From contig CAWGMT010000009.1 of the NCBI GenBank assembly GCA_963823675.1, positions 496,001 to 560,000 of the forward strand: a stretch of DNA of 64,000 nt, written 5' to 3'. Positions 9,540-16,133 of this stretch are shown in pieces (within the stretch, counting starts at the first letter, position 1; each line of letters begins with the position of its first letter). This DNA comes from CAWGMT01 sp963823675 (GTDB taxonomy: Bacteria > Planctomycetota > Planctomycetia > Isosphaerales > Isosphaeraceae). The notes beneath the pieces are model-generated. The model did no database searches. It saw only the letters and a list, made by a program, of their open reading frames with translations, and was not told the DNA's origin. A program made the translations under genes and the position numbers.

Positions 9540-9645
9540 AAAAAAAAGCCGGCGCGGTCGAAAACCGTCAGGTCCTCGACCACGCCGGTTTACGCCTCGA
9601 CGGAGCAGCCGCGCCGTCCTTCGTCATCGTCAACCGACAAATTCA
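9540..9645 (-). promoter_or_regulatory. Leader element L4 with intrinsic terminator
   Basis: A type B copy on the minus strand. In the sense direction it reads TTTGTCGGTTGACGATGACG, GAAGGACGGCG, CTCCGTCGAGGCGTAAACC and then a terminator hairpin (CCGGCGTGGTCGAGGACC pairing with GGTTTTCGACCGCGCCGG) and eight T ending at 9540. The phosphatase gene starts 30 nt downstream. Confidence 0.75.
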
Positions 9646-9704
9646 AATCATTTCCGAGAGCCGGAGGGCGGTTGTCCCACGTCGACTCGCCCAGAACTTG
9701 CTTC

Positions 9705-9735
9705 ATGGTACGCGCTGCGGCGAGAGAAAAGCAAG
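9705..9735 (-). promoter_or_regulatory. Predicted promoter of leader L4
   Basis: On the minus strand CTTGCT (9735-9730), a 19-bp spacer and TACCAT (9710-9705). The stretch ACTTGCTTTTCTCTCGC also occurs in the promoter of leader L10. The left end of the truncated MpsC-family gene abuts this promoter in the opposite orientation. Confidence 0.55.
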
Positions 9736-9749
9736 TCGCGAAAGCGGCG

Positions 9750-10085
9750 ATGAGCATCATACCTTCCAAGTACATGGGCCGTGGACCGAGCGACATTCAC
9801 GCCCACCTGATCGGTGATTTCTTGGTCGTCCGCCTCGAAGGCGTGTTGACACCGGCCGAACAGCATCTGGTCAAGTCGATCCCGGCCGAGAATGGGAGGG
9901 GCCTGCTCAAACAGGTACGGGCCCATCTGATCGAAACGGCTCGGCCGATCCCGGAAGCAATGATCCAAGAGGTCACAGGCGTCAAGGTGTTGAGCCTGCA
10001 CCACGACGTCAGCACCGTGACCGGCGAAGAGGTTGTGCTCTTCACTTTGGCCAGGTCGCCTGAGTACAGGCAACCGAAAAAATGA
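9750..10085 (+). CDS. MpsC/DUF2294 family protein, 5'-truncated copy
   Basis: 111 residues of the DUF2294 family (PF10057, described as MpsC of a Na+-translocating membrane-potential system). It contains the family blocks MGRGPSDIHAHLIGDFLVV, LTPAEQHLVKSIP and VLSLHHDVSTVTGEEV. From 9771 it is nearly identical in DNA to the copy at 29256-29570, but the first 21 or so residues of that copy (MKTRGEIEAAI...) are missing and replaced by sequence from the L4 promoter region. The ATG at 9750 has no Shine-Dalgarno, so this is probably a truncated duplicate and may not be expressed. Confidence 0.6.
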   Translation: MSIIPSKYMGRGPSDIHAHLIGDFLVVRLEGVLTPAEQHLVKSIPAENGRGLLKQVRAHLIETARPIPEAMIQEVTGVKVLSLHHDVSTVTGEEVVLFTLARSPEYRQPKK

Positions 10086-10105
10086 TCCGGCCGGAGCACC
10101 ACGGG

Positions 10106-10135
10106 CTTGTTTCCGCTCGCCGCAGCGCGTATTCT
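10106..10135 (+). promoter_or_regulatory. Predicted promoter of leader L5
   Basis: CTTGTT (10106-10111), an 18-bp spacer and TATTCT (10130-10135). The spacer (CGCTCGCCGCAGCGCG) resembles those of L4 and L10. Confidence 0.5.
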
Positions 10136-10200
10136 GGTGGGTGTTTTGCGGGCGTTGACACGGAAGAACCGCGCATCGGCTGCCGGAAACGATTTGATTT

Positions 10201-10307
10201 GTCGGATGACTAGACGAAGGGCGGCCCGGCCATTCCGGGTCGCCGGTCGGAGAGTAAGCCGGCGTCGTCGTGGACCTGAGGGTCCACGACGACGCCGGCT
10301 TTTTTTT
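10201..10307 (+). promoter_or_regulatory. Leader element L5 with intrinsic terminator
   Basis: A type B copy: GATTTGATTT then GTC-GGAT-GAC as 5' hairpin, TAGACGAAGGGC, a CCCGG/CCGGG hairpin, CGGAGAGTAAGCC and a terminator with an unbroken stem of about 20 bp (GCCGGCGTCGTCGTGGACC against its exact complement) followed by eight T. The downstream HPr-like gene starts 112 nt after the T run. Confidence 0.85.
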
Positions 10308-10418
10308 CGCTCGCGTTTACGCGGCTCGACCGCGAGCACTACGGATTGTTCCCTTGGGCGGGCCCGATCCAGGAATGACGCAACTGTTCACTTTTTCGCA
10401 CGTCAACCGCAGGGCAGC

Positions 10419-10817
10419 ATGAAAGAATACACTTCGGAATTCTCACCCGATCCCTCATCCGAAATCCGCTGCCTTCATCCGGGCATGAGCCGCGAGACGG
10501 CAGTCGCCCGCCGCCAGGTCGAGATTACGAACCGTCTCGGTCTGCACCTGCGGGCCGCCGATCAATTCGTCAGGCTTGCACGACGGTTCCAGTGTGAGAT
10601 TCGCGTGCATTACCAGGGCAACGCATGCAACGGCAAGAGCATCCTTGATCTGGCGACTTTAGCCGCCGAATGCGGCACACGTCTCGACTTGGAGGCGTGC
10701 GGTCCCGACGCGATCGCGGCCGTCGAGGCGCTGGCCGTTGTAGTCGCGGCTCGATTCTACGAGCACGAGAACGGGGACTCGACCGAGGCCGAGTCGGGTA
10801 AGGAGCCGGCTCCATGA
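10419..10817 (+). CDS. HPr family phosphocarrier-like protein
   Basis: 132 residues. An N-terminal extension of about 35 residues precedes an HPr fold. The phosphorylatable His lies in NRLGLHLRAADQFV (the active-site His and following Arg are kept, with Ala in place of the usual Pro), and the regulatory-serine region reads GKSILDLATL, matching the Ser46 site of HPr. It probably carries a phosphoryl group in a PTS-like relay or has a purely regulatory role; no PTS enzyme is nearby. Its last codons overlap the start of a sigma factor gene (ATGA), which ties it to transcription control. It is expressed behind L5. A relic of this gene fused to the sigma gene lies at 15209-15540. Confidence 0.85.
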   Translation: MKEYTSEFSPDPSSEIRCLHPGMSRETAVARRQVEITNRLGLHLRAADQFVRLARRFQCEIRVHYQGNACNGKSILDLATLAAECGTRLDLEACGPDAIAAVEALAVVVAARFYEHENGDSTEAESGKEPAP

Positions 10818-11665
10818 GAGGCGAGTTGAATTACGTAGGTCACCCCAGCTTCGACGATCCGACCGCCCGGGACGCGATCCTTGGCCCGTTACCCGACTCG
10901 GCTGACGACCAGGCGCCGCGCCGCTTGCAGCCTTCCGAGTGGCTCACGCCCTTGGCGGCCGCCCGCTCCGGACCGCCATTCTTGTCTCGCGAGCAGGAGG
11001 CCCACCTGTTCCGCAAGATGAATTACCTGAAGTGCCGCGCCGACCAACTCACGGCACAGCTCGATCCGGCTTGGCCCGACCCCGGCGCCCTCGACGAGAT
11101 CGAGCGGCTCCGATGCGAGGTGCGCGCGGTGAAGAACCGGATCGTCGAGATGAACCTGCGGCTGGTCGTCTCAATCGCCAAGACGCGCGTCAGGCCTGGT
11201 TATGATCTGTCCGAATGTGTCAGCGACGGCAACCTCGGGCTCATCAAGGCCGTGGATGCGTTCGATTTCGCCAGGGGCTACCGCTTCAGCACCTACGCCA
11301 CCTGGGCGATCCGGAACGTGCTCGTGGAGAACGAACGGAGGTTTATCCGTCACCGCCGTCACCACTTCGCCCTCAACGCGGAATCCGTAGCGGCGGCCGA
11401 TTCCGACGTCGACGAGCACGAGCGCGAAGAGGCCCAGAACCAGCGGCAATCGTTGGTCGAACGCTGGCTCCGTCGGCTCGATGAGCGTGAGCGGCGGATC
11501 GTGATAAGCCGGTACGGGATCGGCGGCGCCGCCAGGCAGACGCTGGTGCAGATCGGCCGCGAGCTGGGGATCAGCAAGGAACGCGTCCGCCAGATCGAAG
11601 CACGCGCCAATGCCAAGCTCCGACGAATCGCCCAGCGAGAGGCACTTCAGTCGTCGGAGATCTGA
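10814..11665 (+). CDS. RNA polymerase sigma-70 factor (alternative)
   Basis: 283 residues. A variable N-terminus is followed by a short region 1.2 (FLSREQEAHLFRKMNYLK), region 2 with NLRLVVSIAKTR, DGNLGLIKAVDAFDF and RFSTYATWAIRN (core binding and -10 recognition), a shortened region 3, and region 4 with the helix-turn-helix LVQIGRELGISKERVRQIE for the -35 element. The length is that of a group 3 or small group 2 sigma factor. The start overlaps the HPr-like gene by 4 bp, so the two are translationally coupled behind L5. It is a candidate for recognising the shared CTTGCT-type promoters in this island, but that is inference. C-terminal fragments of homologous genes survive as relics at 15364-15540 and 31785-31902. 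Confidence 0.93.
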   Translation: MRGELNYVGHPSFDDPTARDAILGPLPDSADDQAPRRLQPSEWLTPLAAARSGPPFLSREQEAHLFRKMNYLKCRADQLTAQLDPAWPDPGALDEIERLRCEVRAVKNRIVEMNLRLVVSIAKTRVRPGYDLSECVSDGNLGLIKAVDAFDFARGYRFSTYATWAIRNVLVENERRFIRHRRHHFALNAESVAAADSDVDEHEREEAQNQRQSLVERWLRRLDERERRIVISRYGIGGAARQTLVQIGRELGISKERVRQIEARANAKLRRIAQREALQSSEI

Positions 11666-11986
11666 AGGCGGCGCGTGCAGCGGCGTGGCTCATCCGAGAT
11701 AATCATGGATTCTGGATCACGGCATCACTGCCGGTGTCTCGACCAGCCCCGGCTGCGGCGTCCGCCCGATCGGGCGACCGCGAGTGCGGGAACCTGCAAG
11801 GGGGTGGGGCCGACGCTTGAAGTCAGGCGGCGGCTCACGCCGGCCACCCGGATGAGCCTCTGCGACTCGTCTCGCATCGCGCTGTCCTTGGTGACGGCTC
11901 AGCTTCCCTCACAGAATTCTCCCAAGACCGCGGGCCGGGGACCATCGGGCGACGGCGATTCGTCCACCAGTACGTTAGGGAGCCCA
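11666..11986. other. Gap between convergent genes; possible small ORF
   Basis: About 320 bp between the sigma gene and the nitrilase 3' end. No terminator hairpin with a T run was seen. On the minus strand 12056-11835 there is a 73-codon frame overlapping the nitrilase end (it includes FYVPVGPRGILFR). It might be a small gene, or a shifted C-terminus of the nitrilase, but the support is weak. Confidence 0.3.
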
Positions 11987-12868
11987 TCACGCCGGTCCAG
12001 ATTGTTCCGACCCGGAAGAGGATGCCGCGGGGACCGACCGGGACATAGAACGACATGGGCGCTGCCCTCGGGGATTGTGGACGGTGACTTCGGAAAGGAC
12101 AAGCTGTGTCTCGACGCCGGCGATGACCGGTGGATTATGTCTCCCGTCGCAGATGCTGCTGCGACCGGCGAAGCGATCGTCGAACTGCTGGGTCAGCCGC
12201 AGACCGAGCATGGGAATCGTTGTGCGGGTCGCGCCGCACTGATTGACACAGATGACCGGCACGCCCAGGTCCCGTGCGACCTTAATTGGGATCTCGGCCG
12301 ACAAGGAACCGAGGTGACCGCAGAGCCAGTGCTCGCGTCCGCTGTGGCGACAGGCGAATTCGGGCCAGGCGGACGCGATCACCCCCAAGTCGATCTGGCC
12401 GCGATAGCCGTCCCAGACATTGCGATAAATCATGTCGGCACAGATAGCCAGGCCGATCCGGCCCCACGTTGTCGAGACAATAAGCGCGGATCGCCCAGGG
12501 CGGAAGCGGAACCGCTCCCAGAACACCAGGTGCCGCTTACGATAGACTTGGATCGAGCCATCCGGCAGGCACAGGGCCAGCGCGTCGTAGAGGTGCCGCC
12601 CCGCGCGCTCGACGAACCCGGCTGCGATCCCCATCCGCCACTGGCGGCTGCGACCACGCAAGTGCCGCAGTGTCGGCCCGTCGGTCCCCTCGGCGCTGGG
12701 GCCGAAATCCGGGAGCAGGCCGTAGCCCGTGTTGAACATCTCCGGCAGGACCGCCAGCTCGGCGCCCGCTTGACTCGCTTCGCCCAGAACACCGTCAGCT
12801 CGCTCGAGGTTGGCGGCGATCTGCAACAACTCAGCCGGCATCTGCACGGCGGCGACGAGCATCTTCAC
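11987..12868 (-). CDS. Carbon-nitrogen hydrolase (nitrilase superfamily)
   Basis: 293 residues of the nitrilase fold. The catalytic triad can be placed: Glu43 in LPEMFNTGYG, Lys111 in YRKRHL and Cys143 in GLAICADMIYRN. The family hydrolyses amides or nitriles; the substrate cannot be told from sequence. The last 40 residues or so are low-complexity (Ser/Pro/Arg) and do not look like a normal C-terminus, so a late frameshift is possible. Its ATG overlaps the stop of the methyltransferase gene (ATGA), so the pair forms an operon behind leader L6. A fragment of this gene fused to the methyltransferase start survives at 15745-15944. Confidence 0.85.
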   Translation of the reverse strand: MKMLVAAVQMPAELLQIAANLERADGVLGEASQAGAELAVLPEMFNTGYGLLPDFGPSAEGTDGPTLRHLRGRSRQWRMGIAAGFVERAGRHLYDALALCLPDGSIQVYRKRHLVFWERFRFRPGRSALIVSTTWGRIGLAICADMIYRNVWDGYRGQIDLGVIASAWPEFACRHSGREHWLCGHLGSLSAEIPIKVARDLGVPVICVNQCGATRTTIPMLGLRLTQQFDDRFAGRSSICDGRHNPPVIAGVETQLVLSEVTVHNPRGQRPCRSMSRSVPAASSSGSEQSGPA

Positions 12869-13578
12869 TTCAGTTCGACTCCTTTCCGGGAGGCCGCGAG
12901 CCTAAAGGCGTTCGACCGAAGCCTTGGCGTCGCACGCGAGCGGGTCACTCCCTCGGTCAGAAGGAACGGGGCCAAGCCGTGATAGACTTTCTGGCTCGTC
13001 GCGACGAACCCAGCCCGGCCGAACAGGTTGCGGACCCTGCGGGCCGAGGCGTGCAGGACTTCTCCCTCCACGCCGGCAACACACACGTCGTAGATGAACC
13101 ATCCCCAGGGGCCATCACGACAGCCGTCGACCAGGAACAACCGTCCCCCGGGCTTGAGGACACGGTACATCTCGGCGATGGCGCGGTCCTGGTGCGGATA
13201 GTGGTGGAAGCTGTTGGCGCACGTCACCACATCGAAGGCGCCGGCTGGAAAGGGGAGGCGCTCGCTGTCCCCCTGGACCGCGACCAGGTGTTCCGGGTCC
13301 GAACGCCACCGCGCTTTGCCCTGGGCCAACATTGCGGCGACGAGATCGACCCCGCACACCGTGGACCGCGGCGAGGCCGCCCTGATCCGGCAGGCGAACC
13401 GCCCGGTGCCGCATCCTACGTCCAGGATTGCCAAGGGGCGCTCGCCGGATCGAGCCCTGATCCGAGCGATGATTGCCCGGTGTGACGGCCCGAACAGGAG
13501 AGGCTGGAGAATACAGCGGTCATAGCCGTCACTCCAGCGGCTGAACTCCTGCACGGCTTGGACCTTGTTGTACGACAT
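12865..13578 (-). CDS. Class I SAM-dependent methyltransferase
   Basis: 237 residues with the SAM-binding motif ILDVGCGTGRFA, acidic motif II (VCGVDLVAAML), a D/N-rich motif in AVQGDSERLPFPAGAFD and the FHHYPHQDRAIAEMYRVLKPGG segment typical of UbiE/Methyltransf_11 proteins. The substrate is unknown; the coupled nitrilase suggests a joint small-molecule pathway. The gene lies 98 nt behind the terminator of L6. The N-terminal 35 residues are duplicated in a relic at 15745-15944. Confidence 0.9.
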   Translation of the reverse strand: MSYNKVQAVQEFSRWSDGYDRCILQPLLFGPSHRAIIARIRARSGERPLAILDVGCGTGRFACRIRAASPRSTVCGVDLVAAMLAQGKARWRSDPEHLVAVQGDSERLPFPAGAFDVVTCANSFHHYPHQDRAIAEMYRVLKPGGRLFLVDGCRDGPWGWFIYDVCVAGVEGEVLHASARRVRNLFGRAGFVATSQKVYHGLAPFLLTEGVTRSRATPRLRSNAFRLAASRKGVELK

Positions 13579-13675
13579 CGGGCGTCCCTTGGTTCCGCAG
13601 TATAGAGGTTTGGAAAGTCAGCATGCACCGTGATTTCGGCCCTGCTGAATGTCATCATCCGTGGCCAACGCAAAC

Positions 13676-13785
13676 AAAAAAAGCCGGCGTGGTGGAACAC
13701 CCCTGAGGTATTCGACCAGGCCGGCTTACTCGTCAACGAACCCCCCGGCAAAGCCGGGTTGCCCTTTATCTAGTCGTCCGACGAC
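13676..13785 (-). promoter_or_regulatory. Leader element L6 with intrinsic terminator
   Basis: A complete type A copy. In the sense direction it has GTCGTCGGACGAC, AAAGGGCAACCCGGC with the hairpin closed by GCCGGG, TTCGTTGACGAGTAAGCC and the terminator (GCCGGCCTGGTCGAATACC against GGTGTTCCACCACGCCGGC) followed by seven T. Here CCGGCTT in the second hairpin could instead pair with AAGCCGG at the base of the terminator, a possible antiterminator of 7 bp. Confidence 0.88.
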
Positions 13786-13846
13786 ATCCGCTTATGTTTT
13801 GGTGGGAGTTACCTGCTAGCTCACACAGGTTATCCATCCAAATTCA

Positions 13847-13875
13847 ATTATCCTATTCGGCGCGTAAATAGCAAG
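13847..13875 (-). promoter_or_regulatory. Predicted promoter of leader L6
   Basis: On the minus strand CTTGCT (13875-13870), a 17-bp spacer ATTTACGCGCCGAATAG and GATAAT (13852-13847). It shares CTTGCYATTTACGC with the promoters of L8 and L9. Confidence 0.6.
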
Positions 13876-13917
13876 GGCATTGTCGCAATTTCTCACATGA
13901 CAATCTCCAGATCCAAT

Positions 13918-14748
13918 CTATCGTTTGGGAAGCTTAACGCCGTGAGCGAGCCCAACGGCCGACAGGACGCGGATGGCCACGTAGGTCATATCCACTTCCC
14001 ACCACCGCAGACCGTGGCGGGCGGAGGTCTGGAAGGCGTGATGGTTGTTGTGCCAGCCCTCGCCGTAGGTCAGTAGGGCGACCCACCAGAGGTTCGTCGA
14101 GGAATCGCGGGTCTCGTGGGTACGATAGCCCCAGACGTGGGTGGCTGAGTTCACCAGCCAGGTGGTATGAAGCACGAAGATCGTCCGGACAAATCCGCCC
14201 CAGATCAGCCAGCTCATCCCACCGAAGGCGTAAAGCGCTGCGAACAACAGGATGGGAAACACGAGCTGATAACTGTCGATCGATCGGTAAACGCAATCCT
14301 TGTACAGGTCGGGAGCCCACTTCTTGTAATATTCGGTGGTGTGACTTGAGGTGACATCGGGAGTCATCCACCAGAACATATGGGCCCAGGCGAAGCCGCG
14401 TTTGGGGCTGTGGACGTCATGCTCGTCATCGGAGTGGGCGTGGTGATTCCTGTGATCGGCCACCCAGCCGATCGGCCCTCCCTCGGAGGCGCAGCAGCCG
14501 ATGACCGTCAGCACGTATTCGAGCCACCGGGGCCGGGTGGCGAAGCTGCGGTGCGTCAGCAGGCGGTGATACGTCATGCAGATGCCGATGCCACCTGTCA
14601 GCCAGTGGAGGACCAGGCAGACGCCCAGCGCGGTCCATGAGAAGTAGGACGGCACGAAGGCCAGCAGTGCCCCCAGATGGAGGGCGCCGATCCAGAGCAA
14701 GGAGGGCCAGGCAATGGCAGAGGCGGAAGGCCAAGATTTCGTCATCAT
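13918..14748 (-). CDS. Acyl-CoA/acyl-lipid delta-9-type fatty acid desaturase
   Basis: 276 residues with at least four hydrophobic segments and the three histidine boxes of membrane di-iron desaturases: HRLLTH, HRNHHAHSD and HNNHHAFQ. The layout matches stearoyl-type delta-9 desaturases that introduce a double bond into membrane acyl chains. The start is placed at the ATG-ATG pair at 14748 because the longer frame would start inside the L7 terminator. The T run of that terminator ends 32 nt before the start. A desaturase in a stress regulon fits a membrane-fluidity or cold response. Confidence 0.92.
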   Translation of the reverse strand: MMTKSWPSASAIAWPSLLWIGALHLGALLAFVPSYFSWTALGVCLVLHWLTGGIGICMTYHRLLTHRSFATRPRWLEYVLTVIGCCASEGGPIGWVADHRNHHAHSDDEHDVHSPKRGFAWAHMFWWMTPDVTSSHTTEYYKKWAPDLYKDCVYRSIDSYQLVFPILLFAALYAFGGMSWLIWGGFVRTIFVLHTTWLVNSATHVWGYRTHETRDSSTNLWWVALLTYGEGWHNNHHAFQTSARHGLRWWEVDMTYVAIRVLSAVGLAHGVKLPKR

Positions 14749-14779
14749 TCGGAAGGCGTGTACGACTAAAGCCACAACC

Positions 14780-14888
14780 AAAAAAAGCCGACGTGGTGGA
14801 ACACCCTGAGGCGTTCGACCACGTCGGCGTACTCGTCAACGAGCCCCCCGGTCATGCCGGGTTGCTCTTCATCTAGTCGTCCGACGAT
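14780..14888 (-). promoter_or_regulatory. Leader element L7 with intrinsic terminator
   Basis: A type A copy: sense TCGTCGGACGA, AAGAGCAACCCGGC, GGCTCGTTGACGAGTACGCC and a terminator hairpin (GCCGACGTGGTCGAACGCC against GGTGTTCCACCACGTCGGC) with seven T. Confidence 0.85.
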
Positions 14889-14948
14889 TTGCATTCAAGT
14901 TTTCATCGGAGCCGATTGCCATTGCCCACCGGCTCCTTTACACCTTTC

Positions 14949-14977
14949 ATTGTCTCGCGCGGATCGGCGATAGCAAG
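14949..14977 (-). promoter_or_regulatory. Predicted promoter of leader L7
   Basis: On the minus strand CTTGCT (14977-14972), a 17-bp spacer and GACAAT (14954-14949). Confidence 0.55.
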
Positions 14978-15208
14978 TGAAATGTTTTCCGTGTCTTTGC
15001 ATTTCGAGTTCAAAAAGGGGTTCAAGGCCGAAGGCAACGATGAACGTCTGAATCGACCGATCCATCCAGATCGAGATGCACGCGTCGGACCGCGTGATCG
15101 TGAACTTCCCGGTGGCGCCCCGGGTCTCGGTGAAGTCGCGCCGACGGGCGGCCGAGTCGCTTCAAAGGGCGGCCCGGCTATGCCGGGTTGCCTATCGATT
15201 AGTCCCGA

Positions 15209-15540
15209 GATGACAGTCGCCCGTCGCCAATTCGAGATTACGAACCGTTTCGGTCTGCACTGGTGCGCCGCCGATCAGTTCGTCAGGCTTGCACGACGGT
15301 TCCAGTCTGAGATTCGGGTGCATTACCAGGGCAACCAATGCAACGGCAAGAGCATCCTTGATAAGCCGATACGGGATCGGCGGCGGCCCCAAGCAGACGC
15401 TTGTGCGGATCGGCCAGGAGCTGGGGATCAGCAAGGAGCGCGTCCGCCTGATCGAAGCGCGCGCCAATGCCAGGCTCCGAACCATAGCGGACGAGGCCGA
15501 CGAGGAAGTGGCTGAGGTGCTGGACATGGAAAAGCTCTGA
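15209..15540 (+). pseudogene. Relic: HPr-like gene fused by deletion to sigma factor 3' end
   Basis: Bases 15209-15360 encode the HPr-like domain of the gene at 10419 (ITNRFGLHWCAADQFVRLAR... to GKSILD), with Leu-Arg changed to Trp-Cys after the active-site His. At about 15360 the sequence jumps to the 3' end of the sigma gene (RYGIGGGPKQTLVRIGQELG, through region 4) in another frame. The jump removes roughly 850 bp of the parental arrangement and occurs at a shared TGAT. It is a dead duplicate of the 10419-11665 module. Confidence 0.8.
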
Positions 15541-15700
15541 TCACCGCCAAGGTGCCCTTGATATACGACGGCTCCCACCACAGCCAGAGCGACGAGCAAA
15601 TAGAGGACGCTCGGCGGGGAATTGCCCTTGAAGAACCACCACCGCCACAGAACGAGGCCGACGTTTCGTAGACCGAATGGGCGAATACGTAGTTCGGCAT
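15541..15700 (-). pseudogene. Small membrane protein gene, frameshifted remnant
   Basis: On the minus strand AGGAGGGAACA precedes an ATG (MPNYVF...). One base off that frame lies a membrane-like stretch (RWWFFKGNSPP then LYLLVALAVVGAVVYQG). The start signal and the hydrophobic helix are in different frames, suggesting a broken small membrane protein gene among the relics. No homologue was recognised in the window. Confidence 0.4.
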
Positions 15701-15744
15701 TGTTCCCTCCTGATGTTCGCTCGCGGTGACGTTGGTGTTAATCG

Positions 15745-15944
15745 TGCCACTGGCGGCTGCGACCACGCAAGTGCCGCAGTGTCGGCCCGTCGGTCCCCTC
15801 GGCGCTGGGGCCGAAATCCGAGAGCAGGCCGTAGCCCGTGGCCCGGTGTGACGGCCCGAACAGGAGAGGCTGGAGAATACAGCGGTCATAGCCGTCACTC
15901 CAGCGGCTGAACTCCTGGAAGGCTTGGACTTTGTTGTACGACAT
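15745..15944 (-). pseudogene. Relic: methyltransferase 5' end fused to nitrilase fragment
   Basis: From 15944 downward the first 35 codons of the methyltransferase at 13578 are repeated almost unchanged (start MSYNKVQAFQEFSRWSDGY). They then join in frame to nitrilase codons from about residue 48 on (TGYGLLSDFGPSAEGTDG to RGRSRQW), after which the frame decays. The 5' flank from 15945 to about 16045 also matches the region between the methyltransferase start and the L6 T run. It is a deletion-condensed copy of the L6 operon. Confidence 0.8.
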
Positions 15945-16059
15945 CGGGCGTCCCTTGGTTCCGCGGTCTAGAGGTTTGGAAAGTCAGCATGCACCGTGAT
16001 TTCGTCCCTGCTGAATGTCATCATCCGTTGCCGACGCAAGCAAAAAGTTCCTCGCGCCC

Positions 16060-16125
16060 TCCACCGTTCAGTTCCATCCAGCGCGCGGCGAGGACGCGGC
16101 AGAATTGGCCGTGGCCAAACGAGGA
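16060..16125 (-). pseudogene. Relic: fragment of the histidine phosphatase gene
   Basis: About 50 bp (ccatccagcgcgcggc and onward to ggccgtggccaaa) match 32046-32095 inside the histidine phosphatase gene with a handful of substitutions. It is too short to code for anything and continues the cluster of relics. Confidence 0.55.
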
Positions 16126-16133
16126 GGAGTTGA

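Noticed and set aside
9705..10085. Truncated MpsC gene as a transposon insertion product
   Set aside because: No inverted repeats, target duplication or transposase gene are present; a deletion or recombination at the L4 promoter explains it better.
11675..12982. Long plus-strand frame opposite the nitrilase
   Set aside because: It lies antisense to a gene with intact catalytic motifs and has no protein-like pattern; it is a high-GC shadow.
13416..13785. Conserved peptide read through the leaders (SKPxWSNT...) as a leader peptide gene
   Set aside because: The similarity follows from the conserved DNA and runs through the terminator hairpin without a ribosome-binding site; L3, L4 and L5 do not keep it.
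15209..16125. A novel multi-domain HPr-sigma fusion protein
   Set aside because: The two parts are in different frames and the HPr active-site surroundings are altered; it is a relic.
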